From: Candidatus Sungiibacteriota bacterium
Lineage (GTDB): Bacteria > Patescibacteriota > Minisyncoccia > Sungbacterales > HO2-52-23
Length of the DNA stretch: 34,324 bases
Direction of reading: 5' to 3'
NCBI GenBank assembly: GCA_016181585.1
Contig: JACOYX010000005.1
Span: 1 to 34,324 of the forward strand
The translations under genes and the position numbers were made by a program. Positions 1-7,515 of this stretch are shown one piece after another; within the stretch, counting starts at the first letter, position 1; every line of letters starts with the position of its first letter. Below the pieces are notes generated by a model, which did not search any database, was not told where the DNA came from, and saw nothing but the letters and a program-made list of their open reading frames with translations.

Positions 1-1
1 T

Positions 2-271
2 ATTTACCCCGAAGGAATTGTGAGTGGCTACTTTGGCCCCGCAACACAACGTGCGGTAAAACGATTTCAAGCAAAATATGGACTGCCGCAAGTGGGAAGA
101 GTTGGACCGCAAACAAGAGCGAAGCTTGCTGAAGTGTTTGGAGATAGTGACACTTTGGCTCCAGTGCCCTCTACAACCCCATCCGGTCAAACAAGTGCGG
201 AAGAAGCAACAATCAAGCAATTGCAAGATCAGCTGAAAGCACTGCAAGATCAGCTTAATGCTCTTAAATAG
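2..271 (+). CDS. Peptidoglycan-binding domain protein, C-terminal part (5' truncated by window)
   Basis: The reading frame is open from base 2 and reads IYPEGIVSGYFGP before the track's GTG at 20, so the gene almost certainly begins upstream of the window. The visible part holds the end of a PG_binding_1 (PF01471-type) domain, with the hallmark GYFGPATQRAVKRFQ and a following VGPQTRAKL helix. After a short Thr/Pro/Ser linker it ends in a coiled-coil-like tail rich in LQDQLKAL repeats. Proteins of this type are exported and bind cell-wall peptidoglycan; the catalytic or adhesive part, if any, would lie upstream. The next gene has the same domain but is a separate transcription unit, because a strong terminator follows this stop codon. 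Confidence 0.8.
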   Translation: MYPEGIVSGYFGPATQRAVKRFQAKYGLPQVGRVGPQTRAKLAEVFGDSDTLAPVPSTTPSGQTSAEEATIKQLQDQLKALQDQLNALK

Positions 272-276
272 CATGG

Positions 277-315
277 AAAAACCGCCCACAGGCTTGCTTG
301 TCGGGGCGGTTTTTT
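277..315 (+). terminator. Rho-independent terminator
   Basis: The arms AAAAACCGCCC and GGGCGGTTTTT pair perfectly around a 16-base loop and are followed by a T-run, starting 6 bases after the TAG of the preceding peptidoglycan-binding gene. Confidence 0.9.
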
Positions 316-370
316 ATTGTTCATGAAATCTATTAGAACTTACGCATTGGCGACCAAATTGTGAGTCATT

Positions 371-400
371 CTGATCCGCCTGCCGTGGCTGGAGGATCAG
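371..400. repeat. Imperfect inverted repeat (CTGATCC...GGATCAG)
   Basis: Two 14-base arms with two mismatches around a 2-base centre form a near-palindrome in the gap between the first terminator and the next gene. It lacks a T-run, so it does not look like a terminator. It resembles a dispersed intergenic repeat, but there is only one copy in this window, so the family assignment is a guess. Confidence 0.45.
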
Positions 401-429
401 GATTACGGGCAAACGCGCAAGCTTTATCT

Positions 430-459
430 TTGTTTGTATCCTACGGAAAGAAGTAATAT
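430..459 (+). promoter_or_regulatory. Possible promoter for the 469 gene
   Basis: TTGTTT and TAATAT are separated by 18 bases, and the TAATAT ends 9 bases before the ATG at 469. The predicted transcript would start almost at the start codon, a leaderless layout also seen at 14752, 22752 and 31048. The -35 match is only moderate. Confidence 0.35.
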
Positions 460-468
460 ACTATAGGT

Positions 469-1437
469 ATGAATAAAAAATATCTTTTATCGGCTTTGTT
501 TATGTTTTTGCCGATGACCGTTTTTGCCGCATCGTTTGAGCAGGACATTTATTTCGGCATGCGCAATAATGCGGAGGTAGAGAAGCTTCAGCAATTTTTA
601 ACTGAACAAGGGCTATATACGGAAGAAATTACGGGTAATTTTTTTAGCATCACAAAAAACGCGGTGGTGCTTTTTCAAGAGAAAGAAGGTATTAGTCCTG
701 CGGCGGGTTACTTTGGTCCAAAAACTCGTGCGGTTGTTAATCAAAAGCTTGGTACAACTGCGGCTGGCGCAGACCGCTTGGCGCTTATTGAAGTTTTACG
801 TAAACGTCTCGCAGATTTGCAAAAAGAACTTGATTTGCTTCGTGAGCAACAAAAAAAAGAATCTGAAGTTCCGCCTCCGGCACCTGCACCACCTCCTTCT
901 TCTGCGACCACGACACCTCCCGCAACTTCTCCGCCTGTAACAGAAGCAACAACTACGCCCTTAGTGGTGGCGGGGGTGAAGTTCGTCGGAGAAAGTACGA
1001 CCACATTTCCTGCCACTGCCGTTTTGACTGCACCCTTTAAAATAGGGGATATCGTCATTCGCAATGACACCAATGAGCCGCTTCTTTTCAGCCAGCTTGT
1101 GTTTGATATCTATGATGCGATGAATTCGACGCTTAATCGCGGCCGTAAAATCACTTTGTTTTTGCGGCAGGGTACTACCACGTCTGATACGCTTATATCA
1201 AAAACAGATTTTACTTTCAATACAAATCCGCCGCCTACGCTTGAAGGGGTACACCGCTACCAGCTTAATACGGAGTATCCCATACTCTTCGCGGCGGGAG
1301 AAACCAAGTCAATTGGTTTTTGGATTGAAAATTTAGAGTATGTGATCAGTGGTACGCTGAAATTTGCGCTCTACGACATACAAACTTCACGCGCAGTAAA
1401 CCGTGTCGGTCGGTTTAGTTTTCTCTTGACACGGTAA
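469..1437 (+). CDS. Secreted peptidoglycan-binding protein with C-terminal beta-rich domain
   Basis: The 322-residue product starts with a clear signal peptide (MNKK, hydrophobic stretch to about residue 20, probable cleavage after VFA). Residues about 25-95 form a PG_binding_1 domain, including the GYFGPKTRAVVNQKLG end motif. A short charged helix (about 103-132) leads into a Pro/Thr/Ser linker (PPPAPAPPP, ATTTPPATSPP) at about 133-165. The last 150 residues are predicted beta-rich and I do not recognise them. The layout suggests a wall-anchored exported protein displaying its C-terminal domain. No catalytic motif is visible. The gene is flanked by a terminator upstream and an AT-rich 86-base gap downstream. 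Confidence 0.85.
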   Translation: MNKKYLLSALFMFLPMTVFAASFEQDIYFGMRNNAEVEKLQQFLTEQGLYTEEITGNFFSITKNAVVLFQEKEGISPAAGYFGPKTRAVVNQKLGTTAAGADRLALIEVLRKRLADLQKELDLLREQQKKESEVPPPAPAPPPSSATTTPPATSPPVTEATTTPLVVAGVKFVGESTTTFPATAVLTAPFKIGDIVIRNDTNEPLLFSQLVFDIYDAMNSTLNRGRKITLFLRQGTTTSDTLISKTDFTFNTNPPPTLEGVHRYQLNTEYPILFAAGETKSIGFWIENLEYVISGTLKFALYDIQTSRAVNRVGRFSFLLTR

Positions 1438-1523
1438 AAATAAAGGAGTATATATAACAAACCTACTGCACGATAATTCCGCAAATTCGTAACACAAGCC
1501 ATTATCTCGTAGGCGTATCATAT

Positions 1524-2342
1524 ATGAATAAAAAAAGCATTATTTTGATTATTATCGTTGTTATTCTTATTGTAGCGGGGTTTTTCCTGCGGGGGAAAAT
1601 CACCTCTTTCTTTAAATCCGATGCGGGGATAGTACCTCCTGTGTCTATCACTCCGCCGACCGAAGAGGCCTCGACCACTCCTCCTGTTTCTCCTGTAACC
1701 CCGGGAACACCTCAATCGTCTCAGCTAAAACCGAAGTATCCTCCGTATTCTGGCCGTGATCCAAAAGAAGTAAGACCGGTGCCGGAAGAGGTGAAGCTTT
1801 TTACCGAGGATCAGAAAAAGCGAATTTATGCTGAAATAGAAAATTATGGCGATGCGGTAAAAAAAGATCAGGATTTCTTTAATGGATGGATTCAGGGCGG
1901 GCTTTTGAAGAAAATAATCGGAGATTTTGAAGGTGCGCGCGACATGTGGGAATATGCCGGTATTATCCGACCGCAGAATTCAACTTCTTTTGCTAATTTG
2001 GGAGAACTCTATTGGAGATATCTGCCGAATTTTCCTAAATCAGAATTGAATTTTAAGGCTTCGATTAAAAACAAGCCAACCGAAGTTGCATCATACATAT
2101 CGCTTTCCGATCTTTATTTTTATTCCTACAGCGCACAGGCAGCTTTGGCAGATGATATATTGCTCGAAGGTCTCGCGGTAAATAATAACGATATTAATCT
2201 GATGAAAGCGCTCGGCGCGCTCTATGAACGGCAGAAAGACTATACAAAAGCGCTTGAGTGGTGGAAAAAAGTGCTTGCAAAAGATCCGTCCAACGCAGAG
2301 GTTTCGGCCAAGATCAAGGAGCTTGAAGAGAAAATAAAATAA
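1524..2342 (+). CDS. Membrane-anchored TPR-repeat protein
   Basis: The 272-residue product has one N-terminal membrane segment (about residues 5-22, SIILIIIVVILIVAGFF) after MNKK, so the bulk is likely extracytoplasmic. A Pro/Thr-rich spacer covers about 38-75. The remainder is alpha-helical with TPR-like repeats, most clearly the last one (KDYTKALEWWKKVLAKDPSN, about 235-255), preceded by repeats around AEIENYGDAV and LANLGELYW-like helices. TPR domains mediate protein-protein contacts, and no enzyme motif is present. It may be an assembly or scaffold factor for the envelope proteins on either side, which is inferred from context only. No Shine-Dalgarno is visible upstream. Confidence 0.75.
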   Translation: MNKKSIILIIIVVILIVAGFFLRGKITSFFKSDAGIVPPVSITPPTEEASTTPPVSPVTPGTPQSSQLKPKYPPYSGRDPKEVRPVPEEVKLFTEDQKKRIYAEIENYGDAVKKDQDFFNGWIQGGLLKKIIGDFEGARDMWEYAGIIRPQNSTSFANLGELYWRYLPNFPKSELNFKASIKNKPTEVASYISLSDLYFYSYSAQAALADDILLEGLAVNNNDINLMKALGALYERQKDYTKALEWWKKVLAKDPSNAEVSAKIKELEEKIK

Positions 2343-2346
2343 TAAT

Positions 2347-2397
2347 TTGACCTTAGATTTTCTTCTTGATACCTTAGCCCTATATGATGCTAAGGTA
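2347..2397 (+). promoter_or_regulatory. Possible promoter and start-codon hairpin of the LTD gene
   Basis: TTGACC at 2347 is followed after 17 bases by a weak -10-like TACCTT at 2370. TACCTTAGC (2370-2378) and GCTAAGGTA (2389-2397) are perfectly complementary and enclose both candidate ATG codons in the loop. The hairpin is directly visible; a regulatory role is speculative. Confidence 0.3.
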
Positions 2398-3841
2398 TTT
2401 TGTTTTAGTTTTTCCTCTTTTTATTCCTCTTTCTGCAAGGGCTGGCGTTGTTATTAACGAGGTTGCGTGGATGGGTATGATCCCGAAAGCAGGAGAGTCG
2501 ACAAGCGCGGCGGCAAGCAATGAATGGATTGAAATCGCCAACACGGGCGGCTCTACAGTTGATCTCACGGGCTGGAAAATTGAATGGAGGAATGGAGAGT
2601 ATAATGCGCCTGTTGTAGCTGATGCGGCTATTTGTCCGCACACCTCAATTTCCGCAGGCGGTTATTTTCTTTTTGAACGTACCAATGACGACTCTGTGCC
2701 GGATGTGCCGATGGATTGCAAATATACCGGTGCTTTGAATAATCTTCCGAAGGGTGAGTATTTGATTTTAAAAGATGCGTCAGGAATGATAGTAGACGAA
2801 ATTAACGCTGAATTGGGTTGGCCAGCGGGAGACAATAGTACCAAAGACACCATGCAACGCTCCGGCGAAAACTGGATTACGGCGGCTCCAACTCCTCGTG
2901 CGAAGAATGCCGGAATCGTTGTGGTTTCTCCTTCGCCCATTGCACCACCTTCTTCATATTCGGATAGCACTTTTACTGTGCCGCCACCACCTTCGTCATA
3001 TGGTTCTTCTGCACCAGCGTCTTTGTTTCCTGTCTACACAATACAAAGCGGCAGGGATATGGCGGTGGCTGTAGGCACGCTTATGGAGTTTGTCGGATAT
3101 GTTGCGGGCGTAAAAAACGAGCCTATAGAAAACGCCCGGTTTTTATGGAACTTCGGCGATGGCGAAACAAAAGAAGGGAGAGCAGTGAATTATATATACC
3201 AAATCCCGGGAAAATATACCGTTGGGCTTCATGTAAGTATCGGTGATCGTGCGGTATCGGATTACCACACGGTCGAGGTAGTGCCTAACCAACTTACTAT
3301 AAGGATCGTTGTAGAAGGAGAACAAGGTTTTATTGCTTTTGTCAATCCTTCTGAAAGGGAGATTGATATTGGCGGCTGGCTTTTGGACGATGGCGGCGGG
3401 GTGCGCTTCGTAATTCCTTCGCATACCAAAATTGCGGATCGTTCCGAAGCCGCACTGGCAAACAAGACCACAAAACTGCTTCTCGGAAAAACAATATATC
3501 CGATAACTCTGCGTTTCCCCAATGGGGTTATTGCTTTACAAAAATTTCCGCAGATCGCGCCAGTAGTTCCGGTTTTGCCAGTTGCTTCTGAACAAACAAA
3601 GAAACAAAATATTACAGAAATTCCGGAAACAAAGACGCCGGCAAAAAAGATTCCATCGCAAGCTGTATTCGTGCCGGAATCATCATACGATAAAGCTTCG
3701 TCCTCCGCATCTTCTAGTGAATCACAATTTGCTTCTGTTTCCGAGCAATCTTCACGCGGCACATTTTTCTGGTTTGCCGCCGCATTCGCAGTGAGTTTTG
3801 CCTGTGCGTTAGGGTTTATTGCATTCAAACGATTTTTATAA
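2384..3841 (+). CDS. Surface protein with lamin-tail (LTD) and PKD domains
   Basis: The 485-residue product has a signal peptide (to about residue 20, ending LSARA). An LTD-type domain follows (about 21-125), with the signature GVVINEVAWMG, NEWIEIANTG and DLTGWKIE. After a Pro/Ser linker, a PKD domain lies at about 220-300 (FLWNFGDGETKEG, YTVGLHV). A second LTD-like module (about 300-385, FVNPSEREIDIGGWLL) and a Ser-rich spacer precede a C-terminal membrane anchor (about 461-483) with basic end KRFL. This is a typical exported, C-terminally anchored surface protein; the LTD and PKD folds suggest binding or adhesion. The ATG at 2384 or the adjacent one at 2387 could start it. It ends 5 bases before the first glycosyltransferase, so it may be co-transcribed with it. 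Confidence 0.85.
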   Translation: MMLRYFVLVFPLFIPLSARAGVVINEVAWMGMIPKAGESTSAAASNEWIEIANTGGSTVDLTGWKIEWRNGEYNAPVVADAAICPHTSISAGGYFLFERTNDDSVPDVPMDCKYTGALNNLPKGEYLILKDASGMIVDEINAELGWPAGDNSTKDTMQRSGENWITAAPTPRAKNAGIVVVSPSPIAPPSSYSDSTFTVPPPPSSYGSSAPASLFPVYTIQSGRDMAVAVGTLMEFVGYVAGVKNEPIENARFLWNFGDGETKEGRAVNYIYQIPGKYTVGLHVSIGDRAVSDYHTVEVVPNQLTIRIVVEGEQGFIAFVNPSEREIDIGGWLLDDGGGVRFVIPSHTKIADRSEAALANKTTKLLLGKTIYPITLRFPNGVIALQKFPQIAPVVPVLPVASEQTKKQNITEIPETKTPAKKIPSQAVFVPESSYDKASSSASSSESQFASVSEQSSRGTFFWFAAAFAVSFACALGFIAFKRFL

Positions 3842-3846
3842 AACCA

Positions 3847-6198
3847 ATGAAAACTGTTCTGGTTTTCACAACAAGTTATTCTCCGTTTATCGGCGGCGCC
3901 GAAGTGGCTATTGAGGAAATCACGAAGCGTCTCTCTGACGATTTCCAATTTTTTATCATCACGGCACGTCAAGATAGCAAGTTGCCCGCAAGAGAAATAC
4001 GTCCCAAGGGGACGATTCTTCGTATTGGCATCGGAAGCGCCATGCTGGATAAATGGCTCTTGGCGTTTTTTGGCGGTTTGCTGGTTGCGTGGAAACTGCT
4101 ATTTGGAGAGTGGAAAGGTTCCTATAAAAAGCATGAAGTTGTTTTTTTGGGAGTGGATATCTCTCAAGGATCGCTTGCCGCGGCGTTCGCTTCCTTTTTT
4201 TTGCCGCGTGTGCCGTTTGTTCTCAATTTGCAGTATGGGTATGGAGATGAACGTCTTGCAAGAGGACGCGGCGGCGCGATTAAATACGCATTTCGTTGGA
4301 TGCTTTCGCGTGCGGATTTCGTGACGGCCATATCGACCTACCTTTTAAGACTTGCCCGTGAAAATCCTTATTCTTATCGCGATTCAGCGGAAATAGTTCC
4401 CAACGGTGTTGATATTGAAAGATTTATGACTCAAGACTCAAGAATCATGAATCATGAATGGGGGGAAAAGCCCGTTATTATCACCATATCGCGGCTTGTT
4501 TCTAAAAACGGAGTGGATATTTTAATTGAAGCGATTGCTGAAGTAAAGAAAGAAATTCCGGATATTCAGTGCCATATTATTGGCGATGGTCCGGAATTGG
4601 AAAGTTATAAGCTAAAAACTAAAAGTTATAAGCTTGAGAACAATATACATTTTTTTGGTGCTGTGCCATATAGTGACATATCGGAGTATTTGCATAATGC
4701 CGATGTTTTTGTTCGTCCCTCGCGCTCCGAGGGCATGGGCAATGCATTTATAGAGGCGCTTGCGGCGGGTCTGCCGATTATTGGAACTCCGGTGGGCGGG
4801 ATTTTGGATATTATCGAAGATGGGAAAACGGGGCTGTTATCGAACGCAGATCAAGCGGATGATTTAGCGGAAAAAATTATGACGCTTTTCAACAATCGCG
4901 CACTAGCACAATCTATCGTAATTAATGGCCGTTCCATGATCCATAATCGTTTTTTGTGGAGCGCGATAGCGGAAAAATACAAAAACATTTTTAATACAGT
5001 TCTTGTGTCTAACCGCATAGTTATTGCCGCACCGCTTTTTCCGCCCGATATCGGGGGTCCTGCGACCTATGTCCGCACGCTTAGTGAAGATTTATGGAAG
5101 CAAAAAATTCTTCCCAAAATCGTCTATTTTGGCGATGTGCGGCGTTTTCCTAAAGTTGCGAGACATTGTATATATTTTCTACGAGTGTATTTGAAAGCGC
5201 TGGGAAGAAGCGCCATATTCGCACAAGATCCGGTAAGTACCGGATTTCCTGCAATGCTTGCGGCGAAATTATTGCGAAAAAAATTTTTGCTGAAAGTGGT
5301 GGGGGATTATGCATGGGAGCAGTGGCAACAGCATGAGTCAAGAATCATGAATCGTGAATCATGGAGGGATAAGAATATGTCATTGCGAGCGAAGCGAAGC
5401 AATCTAGCGCGTGTGAAAAGCGGAGAATTTGTTGATCCTGAAAAATTTCAAAAACTTGCGTCTGATTGGAAAACGGAACTGCGGAGATCCGTCGAGCGTT
5501 TAGTAGCAAAATCGGCAGATATCATTATGGTTCCCAGCAGTTATTTAAAAAAAATTGTTGTTTTGTGGGGTGTAGTGCCCGATAAAATTACCGTGATTCC
5601 CAACGCTTTCGATGTGCCGACTGTTGCCGAAACGAAAGAATCTGTGCGTGAAAAACTTAATTTTTCCGGAACGGCGATTATTTCTGTCGGGCGCCTTGTG
5701 CCATGGAAAGGATTTGAAAAACTTATTGAATTAATGTCTCGGGTAATCGCAAAAATTCCCGATGCGGTGTTGTATATCATAGGCGACGGTCCAGAGCGAA
5801 AGAAACTCGAACAGATCACTGCTCACCGCAAACTGGAAAATCACGTTCGCTTTATTGGCGCAGTACCGCACGTAATGGTACTATCTCACCTTCAAGGGGG
5901 AGACCTGTTTATTTTAAATACGGGATACGAAGGACTCTCGCATGTTTTGCTTGAAGCAATGGCAATGGAAATCCCGGTAGTTACGACCAATGTGTGTGGC
6001 AATCCGGAAGTGATCGAGAACGGCGTGGAAGGATTGTTAGTAGATTATAACGATCAGGATGGACTATTGAATGCAATAAGTATGCTTTTGAAAAACGACG
6101 ATTTGCGGGAAAAAATGGTAATGCGGGCCAAGGAAAAAGTCTCGCAATTTAGCCATGAGCGCATGATTAGTGCCACAAAAGATATTTTACTTCAATGA
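3847..6198 (+). CDS. Tandem GT4-GT4 glycosyltransferase fusion
   Basis: The 783-residue product contains two complete GT-B fold family-4 glycosyltransferases. Module 1 (about 1-380) starts MKTVLVFTTSYSPFIGGAEV and has the EX7E motif in SEGMGNAFIEALAAG. Module 2 (about 390-783) restarts with IVIAAPLFPPDIGGPATYV and has EX7E in YEGLSHVLLEAMAME. The linker is only about ten residues. Each module should transfer one sugar from a nucleotide donor to a membrane-linked glycan at the cytoplasmic face. Four in-frame repeat insertions interrupt it (SRIMNHE-type, SYKLKTKSYKLEN, SRIMNRESW, MSLRAKRSNLA), all apparently at loops. It overlaps the next GT4 gene by 4 bases (ATGA), so the two are translationally coupled. 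Donor and acceptor cannot be read from sequence. Confidence 0.9.
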   Translation: MKTVLVFTTSYSPFIGGAEVAIEEITKRLSDDFQFFIITARQDSKLPAREIRPKGTILRIGIGSAMLDKWLLAFFGGLLVAWKLLFGEWKGSYKKHEVVFLGVDISQGSLAAAFASFFLPRVPFVLNLQYGYGDERLARGRGGAIKYAFRWMLSRADFVTAISTYLLRLARENPYSYRDSAEIVPNGVDIERFMTQDSRIMNHEWGEKPVIITISRLVSKNGVDILIEAIAEVKKEIPDIQCHIIGDGPELESYKLKTKSYKLENNIHFFGAVPYSDISEYLHNADVFVRPSRSEGMGNAFIEALAAGLPIIGTPVGGILDIIEDGKTGLLSNADQADDLAEKIMTLFNNRALAQSIVINGRSMIHNRFLWSAIAEKYKNIFNTVLVSNRIVIAAPLFPPDIGGPATYVRTLSEDLWKQKILPKIVYFGDVRRFPKVARHCIYFLRVYLKALGRSAIFAQDPVSTGFPAMLAAKLLRKKFLLKVVGDYAWEQWQQHESRIMNRESWRDKNMSLRAKRSNLARVKSGEFVDPEKFQKLASDWKTELRRSVERLVAKSADIIMVPSSYLKKIVVLWGVVPDKITVIPNAFDVPTVAETKESVREKLNFSGTAIISVGRLVPWKGFEKLIELMSRVIAKIPDAVLYIIGDGPERKKLEQITAHRKLENHVRFIGAVPHVMVLSHLQGGDLFILNTGYEGLSHVLLEAMAMEIPVVTTNVCGNPEVIENGVEGLLVDYNDQDGLLNAISMLLKNDDLREKMVMRAKEKVSQFSHERMISATKDILLQ
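4435..4460 (+). repeat. Intragenic GAATCATGAAT-type repeat
   Basis: Tandem AATCATGA units sit in frame in the GT4 fusion gene, encoding DSRIMNHE just before the strand that opens the second Rossmann domain of module 1. Related units occur at 5332, 6893 and 17675. Confidence 0.75.
4601..4634 (+). repeat. Intragenic 21-base tandem repeat (AAAGTTATAAGCT)
   Basis: AAAGTTATAAGCT occurs at 4601 and again at 4622, a 21-base (7-codon) period that keeps frame and encodes SYKLKTKSYKLEN. It lies in the loop right after the conserved GDGPELE of module 1. Confidence 0.8.
5332..5364 (+). repeat. Intragenic GAATCATGAAT-type repeat
   Basis: The same AATCATGA/AATCGTGA units as at 4435 encode ESRIMNRESW in module 2 of the GT4 fusion, after the GDYAWEQWQQ motif. 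It directly precedes a different repeat at 5379. Confidence 0.75.
5379..5405 (+). repeat. REP-like repeat read through as MSLRAKRSNLA
   Basis: The motif CATTGCGAGCGAAGCGAAGC followed by AATCT is, from general knowledge, a dispersed repeat core seen in many unrelated bacteria, often mis-read as SLRAKRSNL. Here it lies in frame inside a glycosyltransferase gene. Confidence 0.7.
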
Positions 6199-7295
6199 AA
6201 GTTTTAATGTTCAGTGAAGATGCGAATATACTAAAGCCGCAAAGCGAAGCGGCAGGACGCATGCGGGAGTATGCGGATGTTTTGGGTGAGCTCCACATTG
6301 TTGTGCTTGGTAAGGGCAGGCCAATACATACACCAAATTTATTTATTTATCCCGCAAAAATGCGGTCATGCGGTGCGTTCCTGGCAGGGCGGCAATTATG
6401 CCGAAAAAACCGCTTCGATGTGATCTCGGTGCAAGCGGCGGATGACATCGGATTAGCGGGTTTTTTACTTGCAAAGCTTTTTCATATTCCATTTCAGTTG
6501 CAGTTACATACGGATGTATTCAGCGCTTGGTATCGTCGCGCGTCGTGGAAAGAGCGCACGCGATATTTGATTGTCCGCTTTCTTATTCCCCGTGCAAGTG
6601 TCCTTCGTGTCGTCTCATTGCGTATTAAAAAATCTATAGAATCAAGAATAAAGGATAGAGAATATAGAATAATTAACTTACCTATTTTTACTGATTTCAC
6701 AAAATACAGTGAAGCCCGCCGAAATGAAGAAACGGATAGGCGGTTTGAAAATTATGAATTCAAAATGATCGCCGTGGGGCGTTTTGTGGAAAAAGAAAAG
6801 AATTTTCTAATGCTCATCGATATGATGCATGAATTGGTAAAAAAATGCCCCGCAGCGCTTTTGGTGATTGTGGGAGACGGGCCGGATAAAAAGAATTATG
6901 AATCACGAATCATGAATCAAGGACTAGAGCATAATATCCTGCTGGAAGGAGGGCGCAGTGATTTGCCATCATTCTATAAATCTTTTGATCTCTTTTTGCT
7001 TTCTTCAAATTACGAAGGATGGGGAAGGGTGGTGCTTGAGGCAATGGCTGCTGGACTGTCCGTCGTGATAACAGATGTCGGGCTTGCGGGGGAAGTGATT
7101 AAAGACAATGAAAACGGCAGGGTTGTGCCGGTGGGCGATATGCATGCCATGATGGCCGCAGTTCTTGATCTGTATAAAAATCCGGAAAAGCGAAAAAAGC
7201 TTGCTGAAGTTGGGACTGCGGCCGTAAGAAACTTAATACCGCAAACAAAGGAAGAGTATCTTCAGAAATACCGCGAGAGTTTTGAGATAAAATAA
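6195..7295 (+). CDS. GT4 family glycosyltransferase
   Basis: The 366-residue product is a single GT-B glycosyltransferase of family 4. The N-terminal domain includes KPQSEAAGRMREYADVL and a donor-side loop. The C-terminal Rossmann domain has AVGRFVEKEKNF, VIVGDGPDKKNYE and the EX7E motif in YEGWGRVVLEAMAAG, followed by ENGRVVPVGD. It should act at the inner face of the membrane on a growing glycan. The start overlaps the stop of the upstream fusion gene (ATGA). Two repeat-derived insertions are visible: SRIKDREYRIINL around residues 155-167 and ESRIMNQ after GDGPDKKNY. It is followed by a 190-base gap containing a hairpin, so the first GT block probably ends here. Confidence 0.9.
   Translation: MKVLMFSEDANILKPQSEAAGRMREYADVLGELHIVVLGKGRPIHTPNLFIYPAKMRSCGAFLAGRQLCRKNRFDVISVQAADDIGLAGFLLAKLFHIPFQLQLHTDVFSAWYRRASWKERTRYLIVRFLIPRASVLRVVSLRIKKSIESRIKDREYRIINLPIFTDFTKYSEARRNEETDRRFENYEFKMIAVGRFVEKEKNFLMLIDMMHELVKKCPAALLVIVGDGPDKKNYESRIMNQGLEHNILLEGGRSDLPSFYKSFDLFLLSSNYEGWGRVVLEAMAAGLSVVITDVGLAGEVIKDNENGRVVPVGDMHAMMAAVLDLYKNPEKRKKLAEVGTAAVRNLIPQTKEEYLQKYRESFEIK
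6645..6675 (+). repeat. Intragenic AGAATA-type short repeat
   Basis: Degenerate repeats of AGAATA/AGGATA in frame encode SRIKDREYRIINL between the two Rossmann domains of the GT4 gene. It is less regular than the AATCATGA repeats, so grouping it with them is tentative. Confidence 0.4.
6893..6920 (+). repeat. Intragenic GAATCATGAAT-type repeat
   Basis: AATCACGAATCATGAATCA is in frame, encoding YESRIMNQ in the loop after the GDGPD motif, the same structural position as the 4601 repeat in the neighbouring gene. Confidence 0.75.
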
Positions 7296-7297
7296 AA

Positions 7298-7322
7298 TCC
7301 TATGATATATGGTATCATAGGA
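7298..7322. terminator. Hairpin after the first GT block
   Basis: TCCTATGATA and TATCATAGGA form a perfect 10-base stem with a 5-base loop, starting two bases after the TAA of the GT4 gene. The T-run is weak (GCAATTTG), so termination is probable but not certain. Confidence 0.5.
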
Positions 7323-7333
7323 GCAATTTGAAA

Positions 7334-7462
7334 ATGATTCAATACGGATATTTTGAGCATACGCGTCATCACAAAGCAAAAAAAAGAAACGAGAAAAATG
7401 CGCCTATGAATATTACTTGCTTGGGAAAGAACATAAAAACTCTTGTTGATATATTAATATAA
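7334..7462 (+). CDS. Possible 42-residue small protein
   Basis: An ATG frame encodes MIQYGYFEHTRHHKAKKRNE followed by a hydrophobic C-terminal half (ITCLGKNIKTLVDILI). It fills most of the 190-base gap between two GT4 genes and lies after the hairpin at 7298. There is no clear Shine-Dalgarno and no family that I recognise. It may be chance or a gene remnant. The rest of the gap (7463-7515) holds an AT-rich stretch and an extended -10-like TGGTACACT six bases before the next ATG. Confidence 0.2.
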   Translation: MIQYGYFEHTRHHKAKKRNEKNAPMNITCLGKNIKTLVDILI

Positions 7463-7515
7463 GTAGAGTATTTAGTCAATGTGCCGTGAGCAATAAAAAC
7501 TGGTACACTGAAAAG

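Noticed and set aside
741-1073. Minus-strand 110-residue ORF rich in Gly and Val
   Set aside because: It is the antisense of the Pro/Thr linker and flanks of the 469 gene; the low-complexity composition follows from the plus-strand codons.
1461-1493. ACCTACTGC followed by TTCGTAAC, resembling the left end of the 19865-type element
   Set aside because: Only two short blocks match with a different spacing and there is no right end; too weak to call a remnant.
3262-3972. Minus-strand 236-residue ORF
   Set aside because: It lies opposite the LTD/PKD gene and the GT4 fusion start, has no domain or ribosome site, and its Ala/Ser/Cys-rich makeup is typical of an antisense frame.
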